NCBI RefSeq assembly: GCF_000246895.1
Contig: NZ_BAEV01000019.1
Coordinates: forward strand, 1-47,191
Direction: 5' to 3'
Length of the DNA: 47,191 nucleotides
From: Clostridium arbusti SL206
Lineage (GTDB): Bacteria; Bacillota; Clostridia; Clostridiales; Clostridiaceae
Below the pieces are notes generated by a model that was not told the DNA's origin, made no database searches, and worked only from the letters and a program-made list of their open reading frames with translations. Position numbers and translations under genes: made by a program. Each line of letters opens with the position of its first letter. Position 1 is the stretch's first letter. Shown piece by piece: positions 32,790 through 41,873 of the stretch.

Positions 32790-32840
32790 ATGTTTCCCCA
32801 CACAACCCTAACCTATATTTATTGTCTGAGGGAACATATT
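32790..32840. repeat. Short repeat downstream of rlmD, shared with the 9.6-kb locus
   Basis: ACAACCCTAACC, some 16 bases and GTCTGAGGGAACATA occur here and, in similar form (ACAACCCTCTAACC..GTCTGAGGGAA), at 9588-9640. TATGTTTCCC and GGGAACATA also fold on each other. Confidence 0.5.
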
Positions 32841-32874
32841 CTCATCATTCACAATCCCAGTATTTTCAATGCTT

Positions 32875-34233
32875 CTAAGCTTTATATATCCTTACTACGC
32901 ACTCCAAATGCCCTGTCTGCGGAAACATATCCATACCCTTAACCTTCTCAACCTTATACCCACTATCTATAAGCTTTCTAAGGTCTACCATCAAGGTCTT
33001 AGGGTTACAGGAAACATATACTATTTCCTTAGCGTTAAACTTTATTACATAGTCTAAAGCTTTTGGGTGTACACCTGGTCTTGGTGGATCTAATATTATT
33101 ACATCTGGTTTATCCTGAAGTTCTTGTATTACTTTAGCTACATCTCCAGCTATAAAAGTACAGTTATCTAAATTATTTAGCTCAGCATTTTCATTAGCTG
33201 CTTTTACTGCTTCTTCTATGAGCTCAATTCCAATAACTTTTTTAGCTTTTTTAGATGCTGCTATTTGACCAATGGTACCTGTTCCGCAGTATAGATCAAA
33301 AATCATCTTTGAATCAAGTTTACCTACAAAGTCCATGACTATACTATACAGCTTTTCCGCTCCTAGTGTATTAGTCTGAAAAAATGATAGTGGTGATATT
33401 TTAAATTTAAGTCCAAGAACTTTTTCAATGATATAATCTCTTCCATAGATTATATCAATTCTGTCTGCTGCTACCATGTCTGCTAAGGAATCATTAGTAG
33501 TATGCAGAATCCCAACTATTTTAGAATTTAATTCTAAATCCATCAATAATTTAACAATTTCTTCTTCATCACAAGAACCCTTTGAAGTGGTTACAAGATT
33601 AACTAATATTTCATCTGTATTTTCAGTACTTCTTATCACTAAATTTCTAAGATATCCTTCTACTTTCATTATTTTATAGTAGCTAGCATTCTTATTTCTA
33701 AAATAACTTACAATAGTATCTAAGATTATTCTAAAATCCTTAGGAATGAGAACACATTCCTGCACATTTATAATTCCAAAAGATCTGTTTTTCATGTGCA
33801 TTCCCAAAGTAAGTTCTCCATCTTTTTCCATGTCTCCAAAGGTGAATTCCATTTTATTTCTATATTCAAATTCCTTAGGACTTCTTTCTATACCTTCATA
33901 TTGAAACCCATCCATATTGGCATCTTTAAAGAGTTTTAAAAGTTGTATTTCCTTCAACCTTATCTGCTCTTCATAGTCAATAAATTGATGAGTACAGCCT
34001 CCACAGACTCCAAAATGGGGACATTTTGGTTCAATCTGTCCCTCAATTGTGTTAAGTACTTTTACAATCTTTGCCTCACCATATTCTTTTTTAAGTTTTT
34101 TTACATAACCTAAGATTTTCTGTCCTGGGACGGCACCTTTTATGTATATCTTCTTCTCCTTGTCATAAGCAACACCCATACCTGGAAATTCTACATCTAC
34201 TATTTCAAATTCATATTCCTTGTGTCTTCTCAT
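32875..34233 (-). CDS. rlmD: 23S rRNA (uracil-5-)-methyltransferase, RlmD/RlmCD type
   Basis: A 452-residue SAM-dependent RNA methyltransferase. Order: TRAM domain (residues 5-60, VDVEFPGMGVAYDKEKK), iron-sulfur cluster cysteines CPHFGVCGGC (about 72-81), a central domain, then the Rossmann methyltransferase with FDLYCGTGTIGQ, VIGIELIEEAV, VIILDPPRPGVHP and VYVSCNPKTL with the catalytic Cys. It methylates uridines of 23S rRNA at C5. The C-terminus QTGHLECVVRIYKA is the conserved end used as integration target by several integrative elements in Firmicutes. It follows a small membrane protein gene by 25 bases. Intact. RlmD versus RlmC specificity is not decided. Confidence 0.92.
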   Translation of the reverse strand: MRRHKEYEFEIVDVEFPGMGVAYDKEKKIYIKGAVPGQKILGYVKKLKKEYGEAKIVKVLNTIEGQIEPKCPHFGVCGGCTHQFIDYEEQIRLKEIQLLKLFKDANMDGFQYEGIERSPKEFEYRNKMEFTFGDMEKDGELTLGMHMKNRSFGIINVQECVLIPKDFRIILDTIVSYFRNKNASYYKIMKVEGYLRNLVIRSTENTDEILVNLVTTSKGSCDEEEIVKLLMDLELNSKIVGILHTTNDSLADMVAADRIDIIYGRDYIIEKVLGLKFKISPLSFFQTNTLGAEKLYSIVMDFVGKLDSKMIFDLYCGTGTIGQIAASKKAKKVIGIELIEEAVKAANENAELNNLDNCTFIAGDVAKVIQELQDKPDVIILDPPRPGVHPKALDYVIKFNAKEIVYVSCNPKTLMVDLRKLIDSGYKVEKVKGMDMFPQTGHLECVVRIYKA

Positions 34234-34258
34234 TTATTCTCTTCTCTCCTAGGCCATT

Positions 34259-34630
34259 TTACTTTGTAACTTTTAAGTGAGCTACTTTTTCTCCAAAAGT
34301 ACTTGAAGATTTTGATCCGTGCATAACTGTATTGTATATTACATTGACAATTACAAAGAATATAATAAACATTCCCTCTCTATTCTCTATATAAAATCCA
34401 AAAGCTCGCATAATAGCATCAATTATAAATAGTGCTACAACAGATATTCCTAAGGAAATTGCCTGATCTATTATTATACTTACAAATGAATTTTTGCAAT
34501 TTACAGTTTTTACTTTATGCTGAGCTTTAGCTTCTTCATTTCCCTTTACTGCACTTTCTTCTAAAGGTTTTATCTCTGAAGTATTGTCCTTTTTAATTTC
34601 ATTGCCTTTATTACCATTTTGTTCTGACAT
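34259..34630 (-). CDS. Small RDD-like membrane protein
   Basis: A 123-residue protein with a charged N-terminal half (residues 1-45, rich in Lys, Glu and Asn), two hydrophobic helices (about 50-72 and 82-102) and a C-terminal TFGEKVAHLKVTK that resembles the end of RDD domains (GKxxxxLxVV). There is no Arg-Asp-Asp motif at the first helix, where DQA occurs. Function unknown. It heads a two-gene unit with the rRNA methyltransferase, a link I cannot explain. A long MITE-like repeat lies about 45 bases upstream of its start. Confidence 0.65.
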   Translation of the reverse strand: MSEQNGNKGNEIKKDNTSEIKPLEESAVKGNEEAKAQHKVKTVNCKNSFVSIIIDQAISLGISVVALFIIDAIMRAFGFYIENREGMFIIFFVIVNVIYNTVMHGSKSSSTFGEKVAHLKVTK

Positions 34631-34673
34631 ATATTCAATCCTCCTGATTAATTAAATATTATAAGTTCAATTT

Positions 34674-34832
34674 AGGCATATTCAAATAAATAACTAGTCA
34701 GTATGCTAATCTATTTTGAATCCTACTACGTCAACAGAACCCTCAGATAGCTCACTATCCTCAGAACCCGTTTCCTTGTAGACTTCAAAATATACGTCGC
34801 ATCTTTGACTTACTATTTATTTTCATATGCCT
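34674..34832. repeat. 159-bp MITE-like repeat, long form
   Basis: The outer 40 bases on each side match the two 69-bp copies (AGGCAT..AAATAAATAAC and TATTTATTTTCATATGCCT). The extra 90 central bases contain GATAG/CTATC and two CTACGTC/TACGTCG elements. The short copies lack exactly this centre, so they look like deletion derivatives. Confidence 0.75.
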
Positions 34833-35097
34833 TAACTATTTATATAAATGTCTACTGAATAAACCTCTAAAAACTTTACTTCAGCAGGCATCCATGAAAT
34901 AAAATACAACTTATATAAATAAGTATAACATTATTATGCAATAGTATCCCTTATATGTAAATACATATTTATTAAACATAGTGTAACTTTATACTTGATA
35001 TTATTAATGTTTTTGACTATAATGTGTTAGAATTAATATATTACACAATCTTTATTTAATACTTATTTACAAAATAATTTACATTTTATTTCTATTA

Positions 35098-35125
35098 TAT
35101 ACATAGTTTCAAGATATATTATAAT
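35098..35125 (+). promoter_or_regulatory. Probable promoter of the LTA-synthase-like gene
   Basis: TATACA and TATAAT are 16 bases apart. Transcription from about 35132 would give a leader of some 225 bases containing the folded region that follows. The wider gap upstream (from 34833) shows nothing else. Confidence 0.5.
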
Positions 35126-35146
35126 AGTATTAATTTAACCTGACTA

Positions 35147-35358
35147 ACTTGGTGTAAGTCTCCCACGCACTCTGTGAAAGCGATTCACACAAAATCAAAA
35201 AGAAGATTTTGGTTCTCTGCTTTTCTTCAAGTGGGAGTCCAACGCCAAGTAAGCCATGCATTTGCAGTTCTAAAATTCAGATGGGGTAAAAGAATCCCCA
35301 CCTTAATTAAGAACTTGCTTCAATTACAATTTATTTTTACAGGGGGTTCTAACACCAA
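35147..35358 (+). ncRNA. Highly structured leader RNA with alternative pairings
   Basis: Stems seen: ACTTGGTGT/ACGCCAAGT (35147-35155 with 35242-35250); inside it CTCCCAC/GTGGGAG (35160-35166, 35231-35237); within that two hairpins, TGTGAA/TTCACA and CAAAATC/GATTTTG. Downstream AGATGGGG/CCCCACCT forms a further hairpin. The 5' strand TTGGTGT can pair equally with ACACCAA at the start codon of the next gene. I do not recognise the family: a riboswitch-like leader or a mobile-element RNA are both possible. Confidence 0.6.
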
Positions 35359-37277
35359 TGCACATAAACAATAACTTTAAAGAAAAAGTGAAACCATTTT
35401 TAATTAACAATCTAGATATCATTTATTTTATAATTATATTATCCATAAAGTCGTTTAATTTTAATAAATCAATTTCTCCTACATATTTTAGCTATATATA
35501 TGTAAGTGCGGCTATAATATCTTCTGTAGTAATCCTTGGAAGTATTGCTTTAATTTTTAAAAATAATACTAGGACAAGGCTTCTATACATATTTAATATA
35601 GTTATAAGTGTAATTATAATTATAGATACTGTATATTACAGATATTTTAAAGATGTAATGTCCCTTGGAGTTGTAAGAAATGGATTCCTTTTAGGGGGTG
35701 TAGGTGCCAGTGTAAAAGAGCTTATACATGCCACTGACTTCTTATACCTTTTAGATATTTTTATATTAATTCCACTCCTAAGATTGTATAAGAAAGTTGA
35801 TAGGCCAAAACTAAGCTTTATTAAGAGATTTGCTATATTTATAATAATATTTGCTATTTCCACCTCTGTAAATGCAAAAAAAATATATGATTTATCTGTA
35901 GAGCAGCCAAGACTTATTTCCACAATGTTTAATAGAATTTACTTAACTCAATTACTTGGAACTATAGATTTTCATGTATTGGATACTTATAATGTGGTTT
36001 CAACAAGTTTATCCAACATGAAAAAATTACCTGCTGAAAGACAAAATGAAATAAAAACTTATTTAGAAAAGAAAAATGCCTCTACAGGGGCAGAGAAATT
36101 TACAGGTGATGGCAAAGGTAAAAATCTAATAGTAATTCAAGTTGAAGCTCTACAGCAATTTGTAATAAATCAAAAAATTAATGGTCAAGAAATTACACCA
36201 AATTTAAATAGGTGGATAAATAAAAGTATGTATTTTGATAATTATTTTTACCAAGTAGCGGCTGGAAATACCTCCGACGCAGAGTTCTTATCAAATAATT
36301 CTCTTTATCCTGCTGCCTCTGGAGCTGCTTATTATATGTATTCAAGTGATTCATTCAGTTCTCTTGCTAAGGAAATGGATGATAAAAACTATTATACTGC
36401 TGCATTACATGGTTATAAAGAAGGTTTTTGGAATAGAAATGTAATGTATAAAGCTGAAAAGTTTGATGATTTCTACGGTGAAAGAACTTACAATATAAAT
36501 GAGAATGTTGGTCTTGGTTTAAGCGATAAATCTTTCCTTAATCAAACCTTTGATAAGCTAAAAACTTTTTCTCAACCTTATTTTGCCTTTACCATAACTC
36601 TAAGCAGTCATTATCCTTATGATGATGTAGCTGGTTATGCAAAAGGTACTGCTGGAGAATTCAATTCAGGTAAATATGAGAATACACTCTTTGGAAATTA
36701 TCTTAAAGGCATACATTATACAGATCAACAACTGGGAATGTTTTTAGATAAATTAGAATCTTCTGGTATGATGAACAATAGCATAGTAATGCTTTATGGG
36801 GATCATTACGCTATTCCTAAAAATGAAATGCCTTCACTATATGACTTTAAAGGTATCCAAAACCCAACGGACTTGGATTGGTATGAGCTTCAAAAAGTAC
36901 CTATGTTCATACATTTTCCTGGTGATTCAAACAAGAGTGTAAATCATTTATATACAGGACAAATAGATTTATTTCCTACTATAGCTAATTTATATAACCT
37001 TCCAAACAAGTATATGCTTGGAAAGGATATGCTTAATAGTACTTCAGGAGATGTAAAGTTTAGAAATGGCTCCTTTACAGATGGAAATAACTTTTATGTA
37101 TCTTGGACAAATACTTATTATAATACTAAAACTAAAAAAGTTATTCCCTCTACTCCAGCTTTAGAGGCCCAAAAGAATACTACGCTTACAGAGCTTCAGT
37201 ATTCAGATGATATTTTAAATCATAATCTTTTAAAGAAGTTTATGCAGGAAGACAGCGAGAGTAAATCCAGCAAATAA
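35358..37277 (+). CDS. Lipoteichoic-acid-synthase-like phosphoglycerol transferase
   Basis: A 639-residue membrane enzyme with five N-terminal helices (within residues 18-175) and an outside sulfatase-fold domain. Active-site elements: VIQVEAL with metal ligand Glu263, nucleophile Thr305 in GNTSDAEF, ALHGYKEGFWNR, and a late YGDHYAI with Asp and His ligands. It should transfer glycerol phosphate from phosphatidylglycerol to a growing teichoic acid or a glycolipid. I use ATG behind GGGGG (11 bases), though the site is distant and the leader can cover the start. The C-terminus (DSESKSSK) is short and charged. Monocistronic with a strong terminator. The exact polymer is unknown. Confidence 0.9.
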   Translation: MHINNNFKEKVKPFLINNLDIIYFIIILSIKSFNFNKSISPTYFSYIYVSAAIISSVVILGSIALIFKNNTRTRLLYIFNIVISVIIIIDTVYYRYFKDVMSLGVVRNGFLLGGVGASVKELIHATDFLYLLDIFILIPLLRLYKKVDRPKLSFIKRFAIFIIIFAISTSVNAKKIYDLSVEQPRLISTMFNRIYLTQLLGTIDFHVLDTYNVVSTSLSNMKKLPAERQNEIKTYLEKKNASTGAEKFTGDGKGKNLIVIQVEALQQFVINQKINGQEITPNLNRWINKSMYFDNYFYQVAAGNTSDAEFLSNNSLYPAASGAAYYMYSSDSFSSLAKEMDDKNYYTAALHGYKEGFWNRNVMYKAEKFDDFYGERTYNINENVGLGLSDKSFLNQTFDKLKTFSQPYFAFTITLSSHYPYDDVAGYAKGTAGEFNSGKYENTLFGNYLKGIHYTDQQLGMFLDKLESSGMMNNSIVMLYGDHYAIPKNEMPSLYDFKGIQNPTDLDWYELQKVPMFIHFPGDSNKSVNHLYTGQIDLFPTIANLYNLPNKYMLGKDMLNSTSGDVKFRNGSFTDGNNFYVSWTNTYYNTKTKKVIPSTPALEAQKNTTLTELQYSDDILNHNLLKKFMQEDSESKSSK

Positions 37278-37341
37278 AAACTAACCTTTAGACACATGTT
37301 TTTTTATTACAAAACTTTAAAATAATTATTATGAATTATCA

Positions 37342-37397
37342 ATAGACATTAAGAAAAATTATGGAATACAATAATTTTCTTAATGTCTATTTTTTAT
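37342..37397 (+). terminator. Strong terminator of the LTA-synthase-like gene
   Basis: ATAGACATTAAGAAAA and TTTCTTAATGTCTAT, with more AT pairs inside, followed by TTTTTTATTT. Confidence 0.85.
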
Positions 37398-37400
37398 TTG

Positions 37401-37430
37401 TACTAGTATATTATTTATTTGAACATGCCT
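37401..37430. repeat. Decayed right half of the MITE-like repeat
   Basis: TACTAGTATA, TTATTTATTT and ACATGCCT match the right end of the 69-bp copies with about eight bases lost and two changed. The rest of the 320-base gap holds no other feature. Confidence 0.55.
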
Positions 37431-37600
37431 AAATTGTCATTCATTGATTATAAGAACTTATTATTGTATATATTTCTTTTCATTTTCTATAATTATGATA
37501 AAATAATATATTGTATACTAAAATATTAAAATTTAGTACTTTTTAATATTTTTTATATTTATACATACTCGATTTCTTCAACAGAAAGGATGACATAATA

Positions 37601-38425
37601 ATGATGTATTTTTTACAAATCCATATTAATTCAATGGCACTACTCCCTAAATCCATATCCTCTCAAACGACTCCAAGTATATTGCTACTATTATGCATAT
37701 TCGGCTTTATTGCGGCAGCTGTAGATTCTATTGCTGGTGGTGGAGGTTTAATCAGTCTTCCTGCGTTCTTACTTGCTGGTCTTCCAGCTAGATTGGCTCT
37801 AGGTACAAATAAGTTTTGTTCAACTTCTGGAACTTTGATGAGCTCTTTTGAATATTATAAAAATGGCAAAATGAACTTTAAGCTGTTAAAATATTTATTT
37901 CCCTTTACTCTAATTGGTGCTGTAATTGGTGTTTTCACCGTTCTAAATATAAATGAAGACTTTATGCAAGCTTTAGTGCTTATCTTAATTTTATTCGTAG
38001 GAATATTTAGTATTTTTTCAAAATCACAAGGACTTATAAATAATTTTAATGGACTAACTAGAAAAAATATTATTTTAGGAATTTTATTAGCCTTTTCCAT
38101 AGGTTTTTATGATGGTTTCTTAGGCCCAGGAACTGGTTCCTTTCTTATTTTCGGACTTATTAGTATATTTGGATTTGATTACATTAATGCCAGTGGAAAT
38201 AGTAAGTTTCTAAATCTCATAAGTAATATAACTGCACTTATTCTATTTGCAATACATGGACAAGTAAATTATATTTTGGCAATTCCTGTAGCAATTTGTA
38301 TGCTTTTCGGTGCAAAATTAGGTACAAAGCTTGCTTTACTTAAAGGTGCTAAAATCATAAAACCTGTATTTATAACTATGTCCCTAGCTGTAGCTGTAAA
38401 AATGTTAGTTTCAATAATATCTTAG
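37601..38425 (+). CDS. TSUP family permease (TauE/SafE)
   Basis: A 274-residue membrane protein with eight hydrophobic helices in two halves. Family marks: first repeat DSIAGGGGLISLPAFLLAGL followed by LALGTNKFCSTSGTL, second repeat FYDGFLGPGTGSFLIF followed by NASGNSKFLNLISN. TSUP proteins export sulfite, sulfoacetate or related small anions, or import sulfur or methanesulfonate; the substrate cannot be read off. It stands alone between two terminators. A sulfur link with the reductase domain gene at the left edge is not supported by linkage. AAAGGATG precedes the start. Confidence 0.9.
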   Translation: MMYFLQIHINSMALLPKSISSQTTPSILLLLCIFGFIAAAVDSIAGGGGLISLPAFLLAGLPARLALGTNKFCSTSGTLMSSFEYYKNGKMNFKLLKYLFPFTLIGAVIGVFTVLNINEDFMQALVLILILFVGIFSIFSKSQGLINNFNGLTRKNIILGILLAFSIGFYDGFLGPGTGSFLIFGLISIFGFDYINASGNSKFLNLISNITALILFAIHGQVNYILAIPVAICMLFGAKLGTKLALLKGAKIIKPVFITMSLAVAVKMLVSIIS

Positions 38426-38460
38426 TAAGCTTCAGTATTCCTACATTCATTAGAAAATCA

Positions 38461-38510
38461 AAGGAGTGGTGTCGCAATACATATATATGCATTGTGAGAC
38501 CACTCCTTTT
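38461..38510. terminator. Bidirectional terminator, TSUP gene and ilv-leu operon
   Basis: AAGGAGTGGT and ACCACTCCTTTT form the base of a long hairpin (CAAT/ATTG inside), with T-rich ends on both strands. It separates convergent genes. Confidence 0.85.
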
Positions 38511-38574
38511 AAATTTAAAACTTACATATCAATAAATCCTTACTTAGTGTAAGTTCCTTTTCTATTCTTATAAT

Positions 38575-40224
38575 CTATCTTTCAAATATAGCACCTTTAT
38601 CAGCAGAAGAAACTCCTTTAGCATATCTCTTTAGATAACCAGAAACTTTTTTCTCTTTAGTTTTAGGCACTCTCTTTTTAAGTTCTTCTTCATCTACTAA
38701 AAGATTTAATGTTTTCTTATCCATATCAATTTCTATGATATCGCCTTCTTGAACATAAGCTATAGGTCCACCTAGTGCAGCTTCTGGTGATACGTGACCA
38801 ATAGATGCTCCTCTTGTAGCACCGGAGAATCTTCCATCAGTTATAAGAGCTACAGTTTTGTCCATTCCCATACCAGCAAGTAAAGATGTAGGAGAAAGCA
38901 TTTCTCTCATACCAGGTCCACCCTTTGGTCCTTCAAATCTTATGACAACTACATCACCGTGATTTATTTCTCCACCAAGTATAGCTTTTGAAACCTCTTC
39001 TTCACTATCATATACTCTAGCAGGTCCCTTGTGTTGAAGCATCTCTGGTGCAACAGCTGCCTTCTTTACTACAGCGCCATCTGGAGCTAGACTTCCCTTT
39101 AATACTACAAGTCCACCTGTAGGGCTATAAGGATGATCATATCTTATTACATCATTATTTCTTACTTTGGCATTTTTTACATTTTCATAAACAGTTTTAC
39201 CTGTAACAGTTAAACAGTCTCTGTTTATCAATTCTTTATCTACTAAGGAATTGATAAGTGCAGGTATTCCTCCAGCAAAATGGAAATCTTCAATATGATG
39301 ATGTCCTGCTGGACTTAATTTACAAAAGTCTGGTGTTCTAGCACTTATTTCATTTACTCTATCAAAATCAATAGATATTCCAACTTCATTAGCTATAGCA
39401 GGTAAATGAAGAAGTGAATTTGTAGAACATCCAAGAGCCATATCTGCTGTAATAGCATTCATAAATGCATCTTCTGTAAGTATTTTTGATGGTGTTATAT
39501 CTTCTTTTATAAGATCTACTATCTTCATTCCTGATTTTTTAGCAAGTCTCATTCTTTCAGAATATACTGCTGGTATTGTACCATTATAAGGAAGTGCAAG
39601 TCCAAGTACCTCTGAAAGACAGTTCATTGAATTAGCAGTATACATGCCTGAACATGATCCGCAAGTTGGGCACGCTGTATCTTCAAGCTCTCCAAGTTCT
39701 TCTTCAGTCATCTTTCCAGCTTTTACAGCTCCTACTGCTTCAAAAACACCACTTAAATCTGTAGGTTTTCCACAGGTATTTCCTGCAAGCATTGGGCCAC
39801 CACTTATAACTATTGCTGGAATATCAAGTCTTGCTGCTGCCATCATCATTCCTGGTACTACTTTATCACAGTTAGGTACAAGAACTATACCATCAAAGGC
39901 ATGAGCACTTGCAACTATTTCTATGCTATCTGCAATAAGCTGCCTTGAAGGTAATGAATAACTCATTCCCGTATGATTCATTGATATGCCATCACAAACT
40001 CCTATTGTTCCAAAAGTTACTGGAACACCTCCAGCCATTCTTACTCCATCTTTTACTGCCTGAACAACTTTATCTAAGTTCATATGTCCTGGTATTATTT
40101 CACTATATGAACTTGCAATACCAATAAGGGGTTTATTCATTTCCTCATCTATAAAGCCTAGTGCTTTAAAAAGTGATCTATGTGGAGCTTTTTCCAATCC
40201 TTTTCTAGCTGCATCCGATCTCAT
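38575..40224 (-). CDS. ilvD: Dihydroxy-acid dehydratase
   Basis: A 549-residue iron-sulfur dehydratase, the common step for valine, isoleucine and leucine precursors (dihydroxy acids to keto acids). Cluster cysteines lie in [15 protein letters not shown] and [15 protein letters not shown]; the late GGPGMREM and [12 protein letters not shown] blocks are typical. The length is normal. It is the last gene of the minus-strand run ilvC-leuC-leuD-leuB-ilvD, 14 bases after leuB. AGGAGG ribosome site. Intact. Confidence 0.97.
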   Translation of the reverse strand: MRSDAARKGLEKAPHRSLFKALGFIDEEMNKPLIGIASSYSEIIPGHMNLDKVVQAVKDGVRMAGGVPVTFGTIGVCDGISMNHTGMSYSLPSRQLIADSIEIVASAHAFDGIVLVPNCDKVVPGMMMAAARLDIPAIVISGGPMLAGNTCGKPTDLSGVFEAVGAVKAGKMTEEELGELEDTACPTCGSCSGMYTANSMNCLSEVLGLALPYNGTIPAVYSERMRLAKKSGMKIVDLIKEDITPSKILTEDAFMNAITADMALGCSTNSLLHLPAIANEVGISIDFDRVNEISARTPDFCKLSPAGHHHIEDFHFAGGIPALINSLVDKELINRDCLTVTGKTVYENVKNAKVRNNDVIRYDHPYSPTGGLVVLKGSLAPDGAVVKKAAVAPEMLQHKGPARVYDSEEEVSKAILGGEINHGDVVVIRFEGPKGGPGMREMLSPTSLLAGMGMDKTVALITDGRFSGATRGASIGHVSPEAALGGPIAYVQEGDIIEIDMDKKTLNLLVDEEELKKRVPKTKEKKVSGYLKRYAKGVSSADKGAIFER

Positions 40225-40238
40225 ATAATTTTCCTCCT

Positions 40239-41312
40239 CTATATTTGTTCAAGAACTAGTTTTCCCATTTCTGTAGTTCCTACTTTTTCAGTTCCTTCAA
40301 CATATATGTCTGCTGTTCTATATCCTGCATTCAATACTTTTTCTACTGCTGCTTCTATATCTCTTGCAGCCTCTGACATATTAAGCGAATATTCCAGAAG
40401 CATTGCAGCTGAAAGAATTTGAGCAAGAGGATTTGCTATATCCATTCCAGCTATATCTGGAGCTGATCCATGGATAGGTTCGTACATTCCAAAGCTGTCT
40501 TCTCTTATACTTGAAGATGCAAGCATTCCTATAGAACCAGTTATCATTGATGCTTCATCTGATAATATATCACCAAATATGTTGTTTGTTAATATTACAT
40601 CAAATTGAGATGGCTTTCTAACAAGCTGCATAGCAGTATTATCAACATATAAATGATTTAATTCCACTTCTGGATATTCTTTTGCTACTTCGTTAACAGT
40701 TTTTCTCCATAATCTTGATGCATCAAGTACATTGGCTTTATCCACTGAAGTAACTTTCTTTCTTCTTTTCATAGCAGATTTGAAAGCAGAATGTGCTATT
40801 CTCTTAACTTCATCTACATTATATTTTTCTGTATCATAAGCTGTTTCTACTCCGTTTACCTCTTCAGTTCCTCTGTCACCAAAATATATACCGCCTATAA
40901 GTTCTCTAACTACTAATAGATCAACGCCTTCATCTATTATTTCATCTTTTAAAGGAGATGCAGATTTTAATACATTATAAACTTTTGCCGGTCTTAGATT
41001 CGCATATAATCCAAGTGCACCACGTAATCCAAGAAGAGCTCTCTCTGGTCTTTTAGAGCCTTCAAGATTATCCCATTTAGGTCCTCCTACTGCTCCTAAA
41101 AGCACAGCTTCACTGCTTTTACATTCATCTATTGTTTCCTGAGGAAGTGGATTGCCATAGGCATCTATAGCATCGCCACCTGCTTTGACTTCTACAAAAT
41201 TAAATTTTGTATCATACTTTTCTCCAACCTTTGTCATTACCTTTACGGCTTCTCTTATAATATCTGGACCTATACCATCACCAGGTATAACTGCAATCTT
41301 AAATTCTTTCAT
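40239..41312 (-). CDS. leuB: 3-Isopropylmalate dehydrogenase
   Basis: A 357-residue NAD-dependent oxidative decarboxylase of leucine synthesis. Blocks: [11 protein letters not shown] at the N-terminus, [20 protein letters not shown] (substrate arginines), [26 protein letters not shown] and [16 protein letters not shown] with the NAD region. Full length. It follows leuD by about 65 bases and precedes ilvD. No lesion. Confidence 0.97.
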   Translation of the reverse strand: MKEFKIAVIPGDGIGPDIIREAVKVMTKVGEKYDTKFNFVEVKAGGDAIDAYGNPLPQETIDECKSSEAVLLGAVGGPKWDNLEGSKRPERALLGLRGALGLYANLRPAKVYNVLKSASPLKDEIIDEGVDLLVVRELIGGIYFGDRGTEEVNGVETAYDTEKYNVDEVKRIAHSAFKSAMKRRKKVTSVDKANVLDASRLWRKTVNEVAKEYPEVELNHLYVDNTAMQLVRKPSQFDVILTNNIFGDILSDEASMITGSIGMLASSSIREDSFGMYEPIHGSAPDIAGMDIANPLAQILSAAMLLEYSLNMSEAARDIEAAVEKVLNAGYRTADIYVEGTEKVGTTEMGKLVLEQI

Positions 41313-41378
41313 CTATAATCAGTCTCCTTATACTACATATTTCCTTTAGTCTTATATTTAGAATAAATCTGGATTAAA

Positions 41379-41873
41379 TTATTTAAAACTTCCCTTTTTA
41401 ACGCAATTTATTAATCCTTCATTTTCCATAATATCTATAATAAATTGAGGATAAGCTTGAGCTTTGTACTCTTTACCTAAAGTAATATTCTTTATTACAC
41501 CTGCTTTGAAATCAACTTCAAGTTCATGACCATCTTTTGCATCATTAACAGCTTCATCACATTCAAGTATTGGAAAACCTATATTTATAGAATTCCTATA
41601 GAATATTCTTGCAAAGCTTTTAGCTATAACGCAAGATACTCCCGCTGCCTTTAGAGCTATAGGTGCATGTTCTCTTGAAGAACCACAGCCAAAATTTTTG
41701 TCTGCAACTACAATATCACCTTTGTTTAATCTTTCTAAGAAATTTACATCTAAATCTTCCATACAGTGACTTGCAAGTTCTTTTGGATCTGATGAATTCA
41801 AATATCTTGCAGGAATTATGACGTCTGTATCAACATTATCTCCATATCTTAAAACTTTACCCTTTGCTTTCAT
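41379..41873 (-). CDS. leuD: 3-Isopropylmalate dehydratase small subunit
   Basis: A 164-residue swivel-domain subunit: [20 protein letters not shown], then [20 protein letters not shown] with the active-site Ser region, and [15 protein letters not shown]. It completes the aconitase-like isomerase with LeuC. Its ATG shares one base with the leuC stop (TAATG), which suggests coupled translation. Length fits the short bacterial/archaeal-type small subunit. Confidence 0.96.
   Translation of the reverse strand: MKAKGKVLRYGDNVDTDVIIPARYLNSSDPKELASHCMEDLDVNFLERLNKGDIVVADKNFGCGSSREHAPIALKAAGVSCVIAKSFARIFYRNSINIGFPILECDEAVNDAKDGHELEVDFKAGVIKNITLGKEYKAQAYPQFIIDIMENEGLINCVKKGSFK

Noticed and set aside
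34674-34832. Possible small RNA gene in the long repeat
   Set aside because: No promoter or terminator of its own is visible; the shared ends explain it better as a mobile repeat.
35147-35358. Idea that the structured leader is a group I or group II intron end
   Set aside because: No intron core, domain 5 or reverse transcriptase is visible; the downstream gene starts normally.
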